Counted from the first letter of the stretch, positions 1 to 7,173 are shown. The stretch: DNA of 11,763 nt from Pyrinomonadaceae bacterium (GCA_014379795.1 JACMLC010000352.1:1-11763), one strand, 5' to 3'. Numbers and translations are program-made. The notes: generated by a model not told the origin, from the sequence alone.

Positions 1-88
1 CGACCAGCAAGATGGTGCCCCGCGTCGCGCGCGGGTGCATAGCGGGTTCTACGGGATGGATTGTGGCAGTTAATTCGGAAGTGTTCAT
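1..88 (-). CDS. Partial response-regulator-like protein (N-terminus only)
   Basis: Seen: reading the minus strand from an ATG at 88-86, an open frame runs to the window edge for 29 complete codons. It ends in TRGTILLV, followed by a codon beginning with G. Known: receiver domains of two-component response regulators usually open with a hydrophobic strand of the form ILLVDD or ILVVEDE, so the next residue is plausibly Asp or Glu. A second in-frame ATG at 40-38 would give a shorter start directly before the receiver strand. An AGGAGA at 108-103 on the minus strand is a candidate ribosome binding site, but its spacing of about 14 bases to the first ATG is long. The gene diverges from the radical-SAM gene at 559. 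Too little is present to be sure of the family; this is an inference from one short motif. Confidence 0.4.
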   Translation of the reverse strand, partial: MNTSELTATIHPVEPAMHPRATRGTILLV

Positions 89-118
89 GACTGTTTTGGG
101 TCTCTCCTGCTTGCGTTC

Positions 119-145
119 GAGGTTTCAATCAATGTGGGAAACCTC
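119..145. repeat. Perfect 8-bp inverted repeat, possible operator
   Basis: GAGGTTTC (119-126) is the exact reverse complement of GAAACCTC (138-145), with an 11-base spacer. The half-site centres are 19 bases apart, about two helical turns, which would suit a dimeric regulator. It lies about 31 bases upstream of the first possible start codon of the minus-strand gene, so it could be in that gene's promoter or 5' leader. No T-tract follows on either strand, so it does not look like a terminator. Confidence 0.4.
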
Positions 146-437
146 TCAACCTTATACGCGTATGAGCAAGCCGTGTGCCCAATTGCTTTATGATAAGCGG
201 AGAGAGTGTCTTGGAAGCTTGGTCTGGCCCTCGCTATGTTCGCTAAATTGCTAAAGCAGAATCAGTTGCGGGCTTTCTGCATGTGTTCTTAGAGGAGAGT
301 CTGACGGGGCTGTCCATCATTCTTGCCGGACATTTAATACCTTAAGTCTTTGCAAATTGATTTGTCAATACTTTCATTTTGAACGGTAGTCCCGGTCAAT
401 CTGAAATAGTTCGCGCAAGGCGTCCGGCGAAGCGCTG

Positions 438-446
438 TGTTATACT
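438..446 (+). promoter_or_regulatory. Putative extended -10 promoter for the radical-SAM gene
   Basis: TGTTATACT contains a TATACT hexamer (441-446) preceded by the TGn extension that can compensate for a poor -35. No good -35 hexamer is visible 16-18 bases upstream. Transcription would start near 453, giving a leader of roughly 105 bases before the ATG at 559. Inferred from sequence only. Confidence 0.4.
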
Positions 447-558
447 AAATTCTTTCATCACAGAGCCTCTAAAACGGATGATGAAGACAATGCTGAGTCA
501 GCAATAAATCGCCGCGTTGTTTGATCCGGCGCGGGTCATATCAGGGATTAAATTTTAG

Positions 559-1920
559 ATGTACGAATTTGCAGTTGCTCCGGCGGTCACGAGCTTGCGT
601 CGTCGCGGGGTGGAGATTACAGAAGTCGTGCCAGCCAGTCTGGCCGCCGAATTGGAGCTGGAAGCGGGCGACCGTATCTTGCGCGTCAATGGTCGAGCCG
701 TGCGCGACTATCTAGACTTTCGTTTTCAGACGGGCGGCGAGACCGAATTGGTTTTGGAAGTTCGCAAGCAGAGCGGCGAAGACTGGGAACTGGAGATAGA
801 GCGCGACGAGGGAGAAGATTTCGGTCTCGGCTTTGAGCAGATCGTGCCGCGCCAGTGCGCCAACGAATGTCTCTTCTGTTTCTGCAAAGGCAACCCACAG
901 GACGCGCGCCCCTCGCTCTTTGTCCGCGACGAAGATATACGCCTCTCTTTTCTTTACGGCAACTACACGACGCTGACTTCGATTACCGAAGACGAGATGC
1001 GCCGGATCATCGAGCAGCGTCTGACGCCGCAGTATGTTTCGGTTCACGCGATGGATTTAAAAGTTCGCGCATACCTGCTCGGCGTTGATGAGAAGCGCGC
1101 GGACATTTCTGAAAAGATGAAGCGGCTGCTCGATGCTGGCATAGAGCTTCACGCGCAGGTGGTTTTATGTCCTGAGATTAACGACGGCGAAATCCTGCGG
1201 CGCACGATTAATGATCTGGCCGCGCTCCACCCGCGAGTTAAGAGTGTGGCGATTGTGCCTCTGGGTTTGACGCGCTACAACACGGACGCGCGCCTCGCTC
1301 CCGTCACGCCCGAATTTTGCCGGCGCACGATTCGTGAAGTCTCTGCGATACAAAAACAGTTGCGCGAGCGTCTGGGAACGACGTTCGCTTTTTTAGGCGA
1401 CGAGATTTATGTCAAGGCGGGTCGTGCCGTGCCTTCGCGCAAACATTACGGCGACTATCCGCAGATTGAAGACGGCATCGGCATGGTGCGTTCTTTTCAG
1501 AACGACTTTGCCGCGCTCGGTCGCAGGCTTGAGCGTCGCCCGCCCGCGCTTGAAGTCGCTGCTAAACTTGATGGCACGGTGATGACGGGAACGCTGTTCG
1601 CGCCCGCTTTGAAAAATTCGATTGAGCGCATCAACGCGCGATTCGGAACAAGGCTCAATGTGGTCGCGGTCGAGAATCATTACTTCGGCGGCGATACGAG
1701 CGTCGCAGGGCTTTTGACCGGAGGAGACTTTCTCAAAGCGCGTGAGAGCGTTCGAGGAAGCTTTGTCGTCATCCCCGGCTCGGCAATCAAAAGTGATGAA
1801 GATGTGATGCTGGACGGAATGACTCTGGAACAGCTACAAAGAGAGATTGGTTTGCCCGTGCGCCCGATGGATTTCAATGCGTTTGCACGCATGATAAAAA
1901 ATGCGGATGTCGGATGCTAG
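559..1920 (+). CDS. DUF512-type PDZ / radical SAM iron-sulfur protein
   Basis: A 453-residue protein whose whole length fits the DUF512 radical-SAM family (TIGR03279-like); the substrate is unknown. Seen: residues about 5-60 form a PDZ-like segment (VTSLRRRGVEITEVVPAS, then LEAGDRILRVNGRAV). The iron-sulfur motif Cys100-x3-Cys104-x2-Cys107 follows, within CANECLFCFC, and Cys109 is an additional cysteine. Further family blocks are RLSFLYGNYTTLTS, VSVHAMD, HAQVVLCPEINDG, VPLGLTRYN, FLGDEIYVKAGR, HYGDYPQIEDGIG, VENHYFGGDTSVAGLLTGGD and a C-terminal IPGSAIKSDEDVMLDGMTLEQL. Known: CX3CX2C binds a [4Fe-4S] cluster used to cleave S-adenosylmethionine; as I recall, relatives in Firmicutes often sit beside the GTPase gene der. 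No signal peptide is present, so it should be cytoplasmic. AGGGA at 543-547 is a modest ribosome binding site, 11 bases before the ATG. It is apparently complete and not tightly linked to its neighbours. Family assignment is firm; function is not. Confidence 0.93.
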   Translation: MYEFAVAPAVTSLRRRGVEITEVVPASLAAELELEAGDRILRVNGRAVRDYLDFRFQTGGETELVLEVRKQSGEDWELEIERDEGEDFGLGFEQIVPRQCANECLFCFCKGNPQDARPSLFVRDEDIRLSFLYGNYTTLTSITEDEMRRIIEQRLTPQYVSVHAMDLKVRAYLLGVDEKRADISEKMKRLLDAGIELHAQVVLCPEINDGEILRRTINDLAALHPRVKSVAIVPLGLTRYNTDARLAPVTPEFCRRTIREVSAIQKQLRERLGTTFAFLGDEIYVKAGRAVPSRKHYGDYPQIEDGIGMVRSFQNDFAALGRRLERRPPALEVAAKLDGTVMTGTLFAPALKNSIERINARFGTRLNVVAVENHYFGGDTSVAGLLTGGDFLKARESVRGSFVVIPGSAIKSDEDVMLDGMTLEQLQREIGLPVRPMDFNAFARMIKNADVGC

Positions 1921-1954
1921 ATGTCAATCTAGAAGTAAGAGGCATGGTAAGTTG

Positions 1955-2053
1955 AGCGGGGGCAAGCCACCCTTCCTCACCTGCGAGGCTGCGCGATTTG
2001 AATCTTTCAAGTAACATTGTCTCAAAGGTCAGGAAGGTGGGCTTGCCCCCGCT
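1955..2053. repeat. REP-like imperfect palindrome between two genes
   Basis: The left arm (1955-1977, starting AGCGGGGGCAAGCC) and the right arm (2031-2053, ending GGCTTGCCCCCGCT) are reverse complements over 23 bases with two adjacent mismatches, separated by 53 bases. No T-tract follows, so it is not a standard terminator. Length, GC-rich arms and intergenic position resemble REP-type palindromic repeats, but only one copy lies in this window, so the repetitive nature is inferred. It could also act as an mRNA-stabilising hairpin between the radical-SAM and methyltransferase genes. Confidence 0.6.
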
Positions 2054-2064
2054 GATTTGAATCT
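1995..2064 (+). repeat. 11-bp direct repeat GATTTGAATCT bracketing the right palindrome arm
   Basis: GATTTGAATCT occurs at 1995-2005 and again at 2054-2064, and both copies continue as a pyrimidine-rich TTC or CTTC. The second copy abuts the right arm of the palindrome at 2053. This could be a duplication left by insertion or slippage, or part of the repeat element itself. Confidence 0.5.
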
Positions 2065-2075
2065 CTTCTCAACCT

Positions 2076-2687
2076 ATGAGTCATGTAATAGAAGTCAGCG
2101 CGTCGCCATCTGTGGTCAAAAAAATTCTCGATGTCGGTTGCGGGCGGAACAAACATCCGGGCGCGATTGGGATGGACTTCAACCCGCGCACGGATGCGGA
2201 TGTGATACATGACCTGGGCGACGTGCCGTACCCGTTCTCAGATGATGAGTTCGATGAGGTCATCAGCAATCATGTGATAGAGCATGTGCCGGATGTGATG
2301 GCTTTCGTCTCAGAGCTGCATCGCATCACGAAGCATGGCGGGCTGATCAAGCTTTTAACGCCGCACTACTCCAACCCTGATTGGCCGACAGACCCGACGC
2401 ATCGCAACCATTTCAACAGCTACTCCTTCAACTGCTTCATGCAGGACAGGCAGCTCTTTCCCTTCTACACAGAGGTCGAGCTAAAGCCCGTGAGAATCCA
2501 TGTCTCGCTGGCGAATCTGTGGCGCTTCACGGGCGTCGAGCTGCTGGTCAATCTGGACACGCGCTGGCCTTCGTTTCGCTTCACGCGCAAGCTCTGGGAG
2601 CATTACCTGAGCTTTATCATGCGCGGCAAGGAATTGCGCTTTGAGTTTGCAGTCGTCAAAAAAGCCCACAGCCGCGCAGAAATCTAA
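2076..2687 (+). CDS. Class I SAM-dependent methyltransferase
   Basis: A 203-residue soluble protein with the Rossmann-type methyltransferase fold (Methyltransf_11-like). Seen: motif I ILDVGCGRN at residues 17-25 binds the methionine part of S-adenosylmethionine. An acidic residue after the second strand (Asp34 in GMDF) probably contacts the ribose. The post-motif region DVIHDLGDVPYPF (about 41-53) and FDEVISNHVIEHV (about 58-70) contains the strand-4 and EHV signature seen in small-molecule and lipid methyltransferases. Residues about 93-105 are rich in Asp, Pro and His (HYSNPDWPTDPTH) and may form the acceptor pocket. The C-terminus has the usual final strand (LRFEFAVVKK). No signal peptide or membrane segment is visible. 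The ATG at 2076 is the earliest sensible start because motif I begins only 16 codons later, but no clear Shine-Dalgarno precedes it. Acceptor unknown; neighbours give no pathway context. Confidence 0.88.
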   Translation: MSHVIEVSASPSVVKKILDVGCGRNKHPGAIGMDFNPRTDADVIHDLGDVPYPFSDDEFDEVISNHVIEHVPDVMAFVSELHRITKHGGLIKLLTPHYSNPDWPTDPTHRNHFNSYSFNCFMQDRQLFPFYTEVELKPVRIHVSLANLWRFTGVELLVNLDTRWPSFRFTRKLWEHYLSFIMRGKELRFEFAVVKKAHSRAEI

Positions 2688-2984
2688 AGTACAGCTTTTT
2701 TTTGCAACCCTTCACAAAATCGGATGTAAATCCGAAATATTGGAACTGTGCGCCCCGCTGAGAGAGGCTAAGTGGAGCAAATAGCAGCCCTTACACGTCT
2801 TTGGGGGCAGGGAACAGGGATTGCTTAAACTTAACACGCAAGATCAGTATTTGGCAGGCAATGCCTTCTGACAGGAAGTCCAGAGAGACTAGCCCGGACA
2901 ATCGAAGTCGCAGCACTTGCCAAAATTCAAATGAGTTTCCCATCCACCATTCGGATAGATATAAAAGTTTAGGGAGGATTTTCC
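2688..2984 (+). other. Intergenic leader region before the TonB receptor
   Basis: These 297 bases contain no convincing gene. A run of eight T (2696-2703) just after the methyltransferase stop lacks a preceding hairpin, so it is not a classic terminator. A small hairpin CGGAT-GTAA-ATCCG (2721-2734) has a GNRA-type loop. No promoter with good -35 and -10 elements is visible. TATAAA at 2960-2965 is too close to the ribosome binding site to serve as a -10. Confidence 0.5.
2971..2978 (+). promoter_or_regulatory. Strong ribosome binding site of the TonB receptor gene
   Basis: AGGGAGGA lies six bases before the ATG at 2985 and is close to the anti-Shine-Dalgarno complement. It fixes the start, which is also followed directly by a good signal peptide. 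It is the clearest ribosome binding site in the window, suggesting high translation. Confidence 0.8.
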
Positions 2985-5900
2985 ATGAGTGAGTTTCGCA
3001 CCAGAAATTGGATCGCGCGAAGCGTCGTCCTGCTCGTGGCTCTGTTGTTTGCCGTGCCGTTTGCCTCAGCACAGGTCACAACAGGTAACTTGCAGGGCTA
3101 CGTAAAAGATCAGACCGGAGCTAATGTGGCTGGCGCAGCCGTCAAGGTCACTAATACACAAACCGGAATCGTCAAAGAGACGACCACCAATGACGAGGGC
3201 TTTTACCGCGTCACCAACCTGCTTCCCGGTGATACCTATACAGTCGAAGTTACGGCTAGCGGGTTTGCGGTAGCTAATTTGGAGAACGTGCCTGTTCGTC
3301 TCGGTCAAGAGAACAGCGCCGATATTCAGGTTGGCGTTGGCGCCGTTACGACGGACGTTCAGGTCTCAGGTGACGCTCCGCTTATTCAATCTACACAGAG
3401 CCAGCTTTCACAGTCCTTCACGCCGAGGCAGTTGACCCAATTGCCCTTCAACGGCTTGATTGACAATCTAGCGCTCTTGACGCCGGGCGTCGTCACCCCT
3501 GGCGATGCGGACTTTACGAACGGCGTTGGTATCAGCGCCAACGGTAATCGTGGCCGCTCGAACAACTTCCAGATCGACGGTCAGGATAATAACGATAACT
3601 CCGTTGCCGGTCCGAGTTTGTTCATCTCCAACGGTGAAGCCATCGGTGAGTTCCAGATTATCACCAATAGCTTTTCCGCTGAGTTCGGACGTAACTCCGG
3701 CGCGCAGATCAACACTATTACCAAGTCCGGAACCAACGAGTTTCACGGCAGCTTGTTTGAGTATCACGAAAACTCTGCGCTCAATGGCCGCAATAACACT
3801 GAGGAGCAGACATTCAACTCATTCAAGTTCCTGAGTGATAACGGAGTCACTTCCGTCACTCCGCTGCTTGGCCGTGAGGGCAAAAGTGTTTTTAACAACA
3901 ACCGTTTCGGCGGCGCGCTCGGCGGCCCGATCAAGAAGAACAAAGCGTTCTTCTTCGTGACTTATCAGGGCGATCGCCTACGTGGTGAACGCACTGCCAA
4001 CAACATCAATTCAGGGACCTTGACGCCGCTTCCGCAGAGCCTCGCGCTTCTCCCGGGTCTTAACGCCGCCTTGAGCGCTGCTACGATTAGCGCAATTACC
4101 TCGACTGCGGTAGGCGGCGGCCCCGTGACGGCGCAGGGCGTCGGCACGACCATCCTCACTCCGCCGACCTGCGATAGAGACGGCAACGGCATTCCCGATT
4201 CATTCCAGTTCGGTGTGGTTCCTTGTTTCGCCGGTCAGCCAACGACGCCGGGCTTCTTTGCTCCGCTGGCTAACATAGTCAACGGAATGGGCGGCGTCAC
4301 CACGATCTTCGGTGGTGAGATTATCCGCATTCTCCCCACCAACAACTTTACCAATCAGATCATCGGTAAGGTTGATTGGAACCTGACGGACAAAGATACC
4401 ATCATCGCTCGTTACATCTTCGACAATGCCGATTTCCCGGTTGCTACGGGAAATGTCCTCGGCGGCGCGATTTTCGACGTGCCCTCGAGAACTAACAATA
4501 TCGGCTTCACCTATACGCGCCAGATTTCGAATACTCTGGTCAACGAGGCGCGCTTTAACTTCTCGCGTCTGAACGTGAGCTTTGGCGATACGAGCAGCCT
4601 TCCCGGCCCGGGCATCAGCTTTGCCGGAACCCGCGATGAGTTCTTTAATCTCCAGCAGGCATTCGGTACGCCGAATAATCTGCCGCAGTCGCGCAGGGTT
4701 GACGTATACCAGTATCAGGACACGGTGGCGGCTACGTATGGCAACCACTCGATAAGATTCGGCGCTGACATTCGCCAGCAGAAGGTGAACAACTTCTTCC
4801 TGCCGAACTTCCTTGGCGTCTTCACCTTTAATGGTTCCAATACCAGTTTCGCTACCGCCGGTACATTACCTGCCGGCGTTTTCACCTTTAACGACGGGAC
4901 GCCGCGTGACGGACTTCCCGGATGGGCATTTGAGAACTTCCTGTTAGGCCGCCCGCGCCAGATCAACTTTGCGAAGGGCGATCCGAGAATTAAAACCAAC
5001 CAGAACGATTTCTTCTTCTTCTTTCAAGATGATTGGCGCATCAGACCCAATCTGACGCTGAACTTGGGTGTGCGTTATGAAATCTCTACGCAGCCGCTCA
5101 ATCCGATCATTGATGCGACCAATGCGCGCGAGGCCGATCCGGCCCGAGCGATCTTCAATCAGGCTTTCCCGTTGGAGTTTCGTACCGCGACGAAGCTTCC
5201 GGTTGACAAGAACAACATCGCCCCGCGCGTCGGCTTTGCATGGCAGCCGAACATTAAGTTCTTGGGCGATTATTTCAGCAATGGCCGCACGGTCATTCGC
5301 GGCGGCTTCGGTGTTTCATACGATCCGTCGTTCTTCAACATCGTGCTCAACACGGTGACGGCAGCTCCGTTCGCAGCGGCTGGCATCGTTGTCCAGACGC
5401 CCGGCGCGGTGGGTTCGTTGCCGTTCCCGTCGCTGCCAGTCACACAGGCGCAGCTTAACGCCACACCGGGTACGAATGGCGGCGACCCGCGTCTCTTTAA
5501 CCAGACGCGCGTCTCTCCGGATTTCCACAATCCGTACTCGTTGGCTTACAACTTCGGCATCCAGCAGGAGTTATTCAAGAACACGGTGTTTGAGGCTCGC
5601 TATGTCGGCACGCGCATCGTCGGTCAGTTCCAGACGATCAATGGCAACCCCGACGTTCGCTTTCTGGCTCAGGCAGGGTGCAACCCGATTGCATTCCCGG
5701 GCGCTGATCCGGCAACCTGCGGCGGTCGTTTCACCGGCGGCATCCTTCCGCCTCCCGGAACGCAACCCGGAACTGTCGTAAACGGTTTCGCAACCCGTCC
5801 GGGCACCAATGGTAACGGTCGTCTCAATCCAAACTTTGGACCGACCCGCACGCGTATCAATGGCGCTTCTTCGACCTACAACGGTTTGCAGATTCGTTTT

Positions 5901-6812
5901 GACTCTCGCTTCTTCCAGTCACTGGTCTTTAATGCTAACTACACGTTGAGCAAGACCATTGATAATGCCTCTGAGATTTTCGGTACTCTCGGCGGCGGTC
6001 AGGGTGTGGCGGCAGCGCAGAATCCGTTCAACATTACGAGCGCGGAGCGTGGGCTGTCAGCCTTCCATCAGAAGCATAACTTCACCACCAACTTTATCCT
6101 TGAGTTGCCGTGGCACAAAGAACAGCGTGGCGTGATTGGTCACCTGCTTGGCGGCTTCCAGTTTGCGAGCATTATCCGCGCTGGCTCAGGCCGTCCGTAC
6201 ACGCCGCTTGAGGTTCTCTCCAGAGTTGACGTGGCCTTTGAAGGCGCGTTCATCAATGGTGTGAACCGCCCGTTCAATGGTAATCCGAGTGCTCCGAATG
6301 GAACCATCGCATTCAGCTTTGGCGCAGCCTGCTTAGTTCTCTTTGGCTGTGATAACATTCCCGGCGCGGTGCCCGGCAGCTTTATTGTCTTCAACACACT
6401 CAACCCCGGTTCGAACGGAGTGGTGGTTCCCAACGCGGCGGCGGCAATCCAGCAATCTCGCCTGATCTATAACGATTTCGGTCTGGTGGGTACGTTCGGT
6501 CTTCCTTTCGCCTCAGCGGGAGCTTTCCAGCACTTCAGGAACCCGTTCGGCGACGTAGGCCGCAACACCTTCAGCGGCTTGCCGTTCTACAGCGTTAACC
6601 TGTCGGTCTTCAAGACGACGAACATTACCGAGAACACCAAACTGGAGTTCCGCGCGGAAGCATTCAACTTGCTCAACCGTCGTAACTTCGGTGTGCCGGA
6701 TGCGATTACGGAAGATGCTTACAATGGTTTTAGCGTCAGCAGCTTCCAGAATCCGGGATTCAATGGCGGCGACAAGCGCACATGGCGCTTGGGACTGCGG
6801 TTCATCTTCTAA
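2985..6812 (+). CDS. TonB-dependent outer-membrane receptor with carboxypeptidase-regulatory-like domain
   Basis: A 1275-residue outer-membrane transporter of the large Oar-like type abundant in Acidobacteriota; the substrate is unknown. Seen: the signal peptide is residues 1-29 (hydrophobic VVLLVALLFAVPF, then ASA before Gln30). A CarboxypepD_reg-like beta domain follows (about 34-115: GNLQGYVKDQTGANVAGAAVKV, DEGFYRVTNLLPGDTYTVEV). The plug is about 125-255, with NFQIDGQDNNDN (194-205), AEFGRNSG from 232 and KSGTNEFHG (247-255). The remaining residues (about 1000) form the predicted barrel, ending in WRLGLRFIF with the terminal Phe typical of outer-membrane barrels. No clear TonB box is visible. 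Three close cysteine pairs (396/414, 899/912, 1116/1122) lie in Gly/Pro/Asn-rich, loop-like segments. The first encloses DRDGNGIPD (397-405), a DxDxNGxxD calcium-binding pattern. It is apparently monocistronic, with a strong ribosome binding site and its own terminator. The family is clear. Confidence 0.95.
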   Translation: MSEFRTRNWIARSVVLLVALLFAVPFASAQVTTGNLQGYVKDQTGANVAGAAVKVTNTQTGIVKETTTNDEGFYRVTNLLPGDTYTVEVTASGFAVANLENVPVRLGQENSADIQVGVGAVTTDVQVSGDAPLIQSTQSQLSQSFTPRQLTQLPFNGLIDNLALLTPGVVTPGDADFTNGVGISANGNRGRSNNFQIDGQDNNDNSVAGPSLFISNGEAIGEFQIITNSFSAEFGRNSGAQINTITKSGTNEFHGSLFEYHENSALNGRNNTEEQTFNSFKFLSDNGVTSVTPLLGREGKSVFNNNRFGGALGGPIKKNKAFFFVTYQGDRLRGERTANNINSGTLTPLPQSLALLPGLNAALSAATISAITSTAVGGGPVTAQGVGTTILTPPTCDRDGNGIPDSFQFGVVPCFAGQPTTPGFFAPLANIVNGMGGVTTIFGGEIIRILPTNNFTNQIIGKVDWNLTDKDTIIARYIFDNADFPVATGNVLGGAIFDVPSRTNNIGFTYTRQISNTLVNEARFNFSRLNVSFGDTSSLPGPGISFAGTRDEFFNLQQAFGTPNNLPQSRRVDVYQYQDTVAATYGNHSIRFGADIRQQKVNNFFLPNFLGVFTFNGSNTSFATAGTLPAGVFTFNDGTPRDGLPGWAFENFLLGRPRQINFAKGDPRIKTNQNDFFFFFQDDWRIRPNLTLNLGVRYEISTQPLNPIIDATNAREADPARAIFNQAFPLEFRTATKLPVDKNNIAPRVGFAWQPNIKFLGDYFSNGRTVIRGGFGVSYDPSFFNIVLNTVTAAPFAAAGIVVQTPGAVGSLPFPSLPVTQAQLNATPGTNGGDPRLFNQTRVSPDFHNPYSLAYNFGIQQELFKNTVFEARYVGTRIVGQFQTINGNPDVRFLAQAGCNPIAFPGADPATCGGRFTGGILPPPGTQPGTVVNGFATRPGTNGNGRLNPNFGPTRTRINGASSTYNGLQIRFDSRFFQSLVFNANYTLSKTIDNASEIFGTLGGGQGVAAAQNPFNITSAERGLSAFHQKHNFTTNFILELPWHKEQRGVIGHLLGGFQFASIIRAGSGRPYTPLEVLSRVDVAFEGAFINGVNRPFNGNPSAPNGTIAFSFGAACLVLFGCDNIPGAVPGSFIVFNTLNPGSNGVVVPNAAAAIQQSRLIYNDFGLVGTFGLPFASAGAFQHFRNPFGDVGRNTFSGLPFYSVNLSVFKTTNITENTKLEFRAEAFNLLNRRNFGVPDAITEDAYNGFSVSSFQNPGFNGGDKRTWRLGLRFIF

Positions 6813-6854
6813 TCACTCCACGTGGAGTTTGAGCGCGACTTGAAAGCGCTTCAG

Positions 6855-6898
6855 GGGAGAGGAAGGCTCATAAGCCTTCCTCTCCCTTAAATTTTTTT
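6855..6898 (+). terminator. Intrinsic terminator of the TonB receptor gene
   Basis: A perfect 14-bp stem (GGGAGAGGAAGGCT at 6855-6868 pairing with 6873-6886) with a CATA loop is followed by TTAAA and seven T (6892-6898). It begins 42 bases after the stop codon. Confidence 0.93.
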
Positions 6899-6970
6899 GT
6901 GGCTCTCCGGTAAACTCGCCTCTTTTGTCTGACATCTGATAAAATCGTTTCGTTTACCGACAGAGCCGCA
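6898..6970. repeat. Long inverted repeat upstream of the VWFA gene
   Basis: GGCTCT-C-CGGTAAAC (6901-6915) pairs with GTTTACCG-AC-AGAGCC (6952-6967): 14 Watson-Crick pairs interrupted by a small one/two-base internal loop. A G-U pair and two more pairs extend it to 6898 and 6970. The 36-base loop contains a TGATAAAAT promoter-like element. No T-tract follows, so it is not a terminator. Confidence 0.65.
6937..6945 (+). promoter_or_regulatory. Putative extended -10 promoter for the VWFA gene
   Basis: TGATAAAAT has the TGn extension plus a TAAAAT hexamer. There is no good -35. It sits in the loop of the inverted repeat 6898-6970. Transcription from about 6952 would give a leader of roughly 230 bases before the ATG at 7185. 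Inference only. Confidence 0.4.
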
Positions 6971-7173
6971 GGCTCGCGCCCGTTGTTCCCTTAAATCTCT
7001 AGCGAGTCCTTCAACAGACGCAGGCTCATTTTCTGCACCGGGTTTCCGCTCCTCCCGGCAATTAAGGCAAGGGGAGTGAGGTCAGTTACTTGATGCCGAA
7101 AGCCGTTTCCCCACTTGAGAATCTCATAATGTTTTTGCAAGGTATCGTATCGGTCGTCAATCCAGCCACGATG

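Larger units (their letters stand above)
89..558. other. Divergent intergenic region
   Basis: This stretch of about 470 bases is AT-richer than the flanking genes. The only sizeable plus-strand frame (12-254) has no recognisable protein character and overlaps the more convincing minus-strand start, so I do not call it. The region holds a perfect inverted repeat (119-126 with 138-145), a short direct repeat GCTAAA (242-247 and 250-255), a weak TGTCC/GGACA hairpin (311-315 with 328-332) and a probable extended -10 promoter at 438-446. The rest shows nothing I can interpret. Confidence 0.6.

Noticed and set aside
12..254. Plus-strand frame of 80 codons at the left edge
   Set aside because: No domain-like character, unusual Cys/Trp/Ser-rich composition, no ribosome binding site, and it overlaps the more plausible minus-strand start.
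521..715. Plus-strand frame overlapping the radical-SAM start
   Set aside because: It is an out-of-frame shadow; the 559 frame matches the DUF512 family over its full length.
2691..2703. T-run after the methyltransferase as a terminator
   Set aside because: No stable GC stem precedes the eight T, so an intrinsic terminator is not supported.
2721..2734. CGGAT-GTAA-ATCCG hairpin as a regulatory RNA
   Set aside because: Only five base pairs and no T-tract; such hairpins are expected by chance in a region of this size.
4200..4748. Minus-strand frame of 182 codons inside the TonB receptor gene
   Set aside because: It lies wholly opposite a well-supported gene and shows no family motif; it follows from codon bias of the plus strand.
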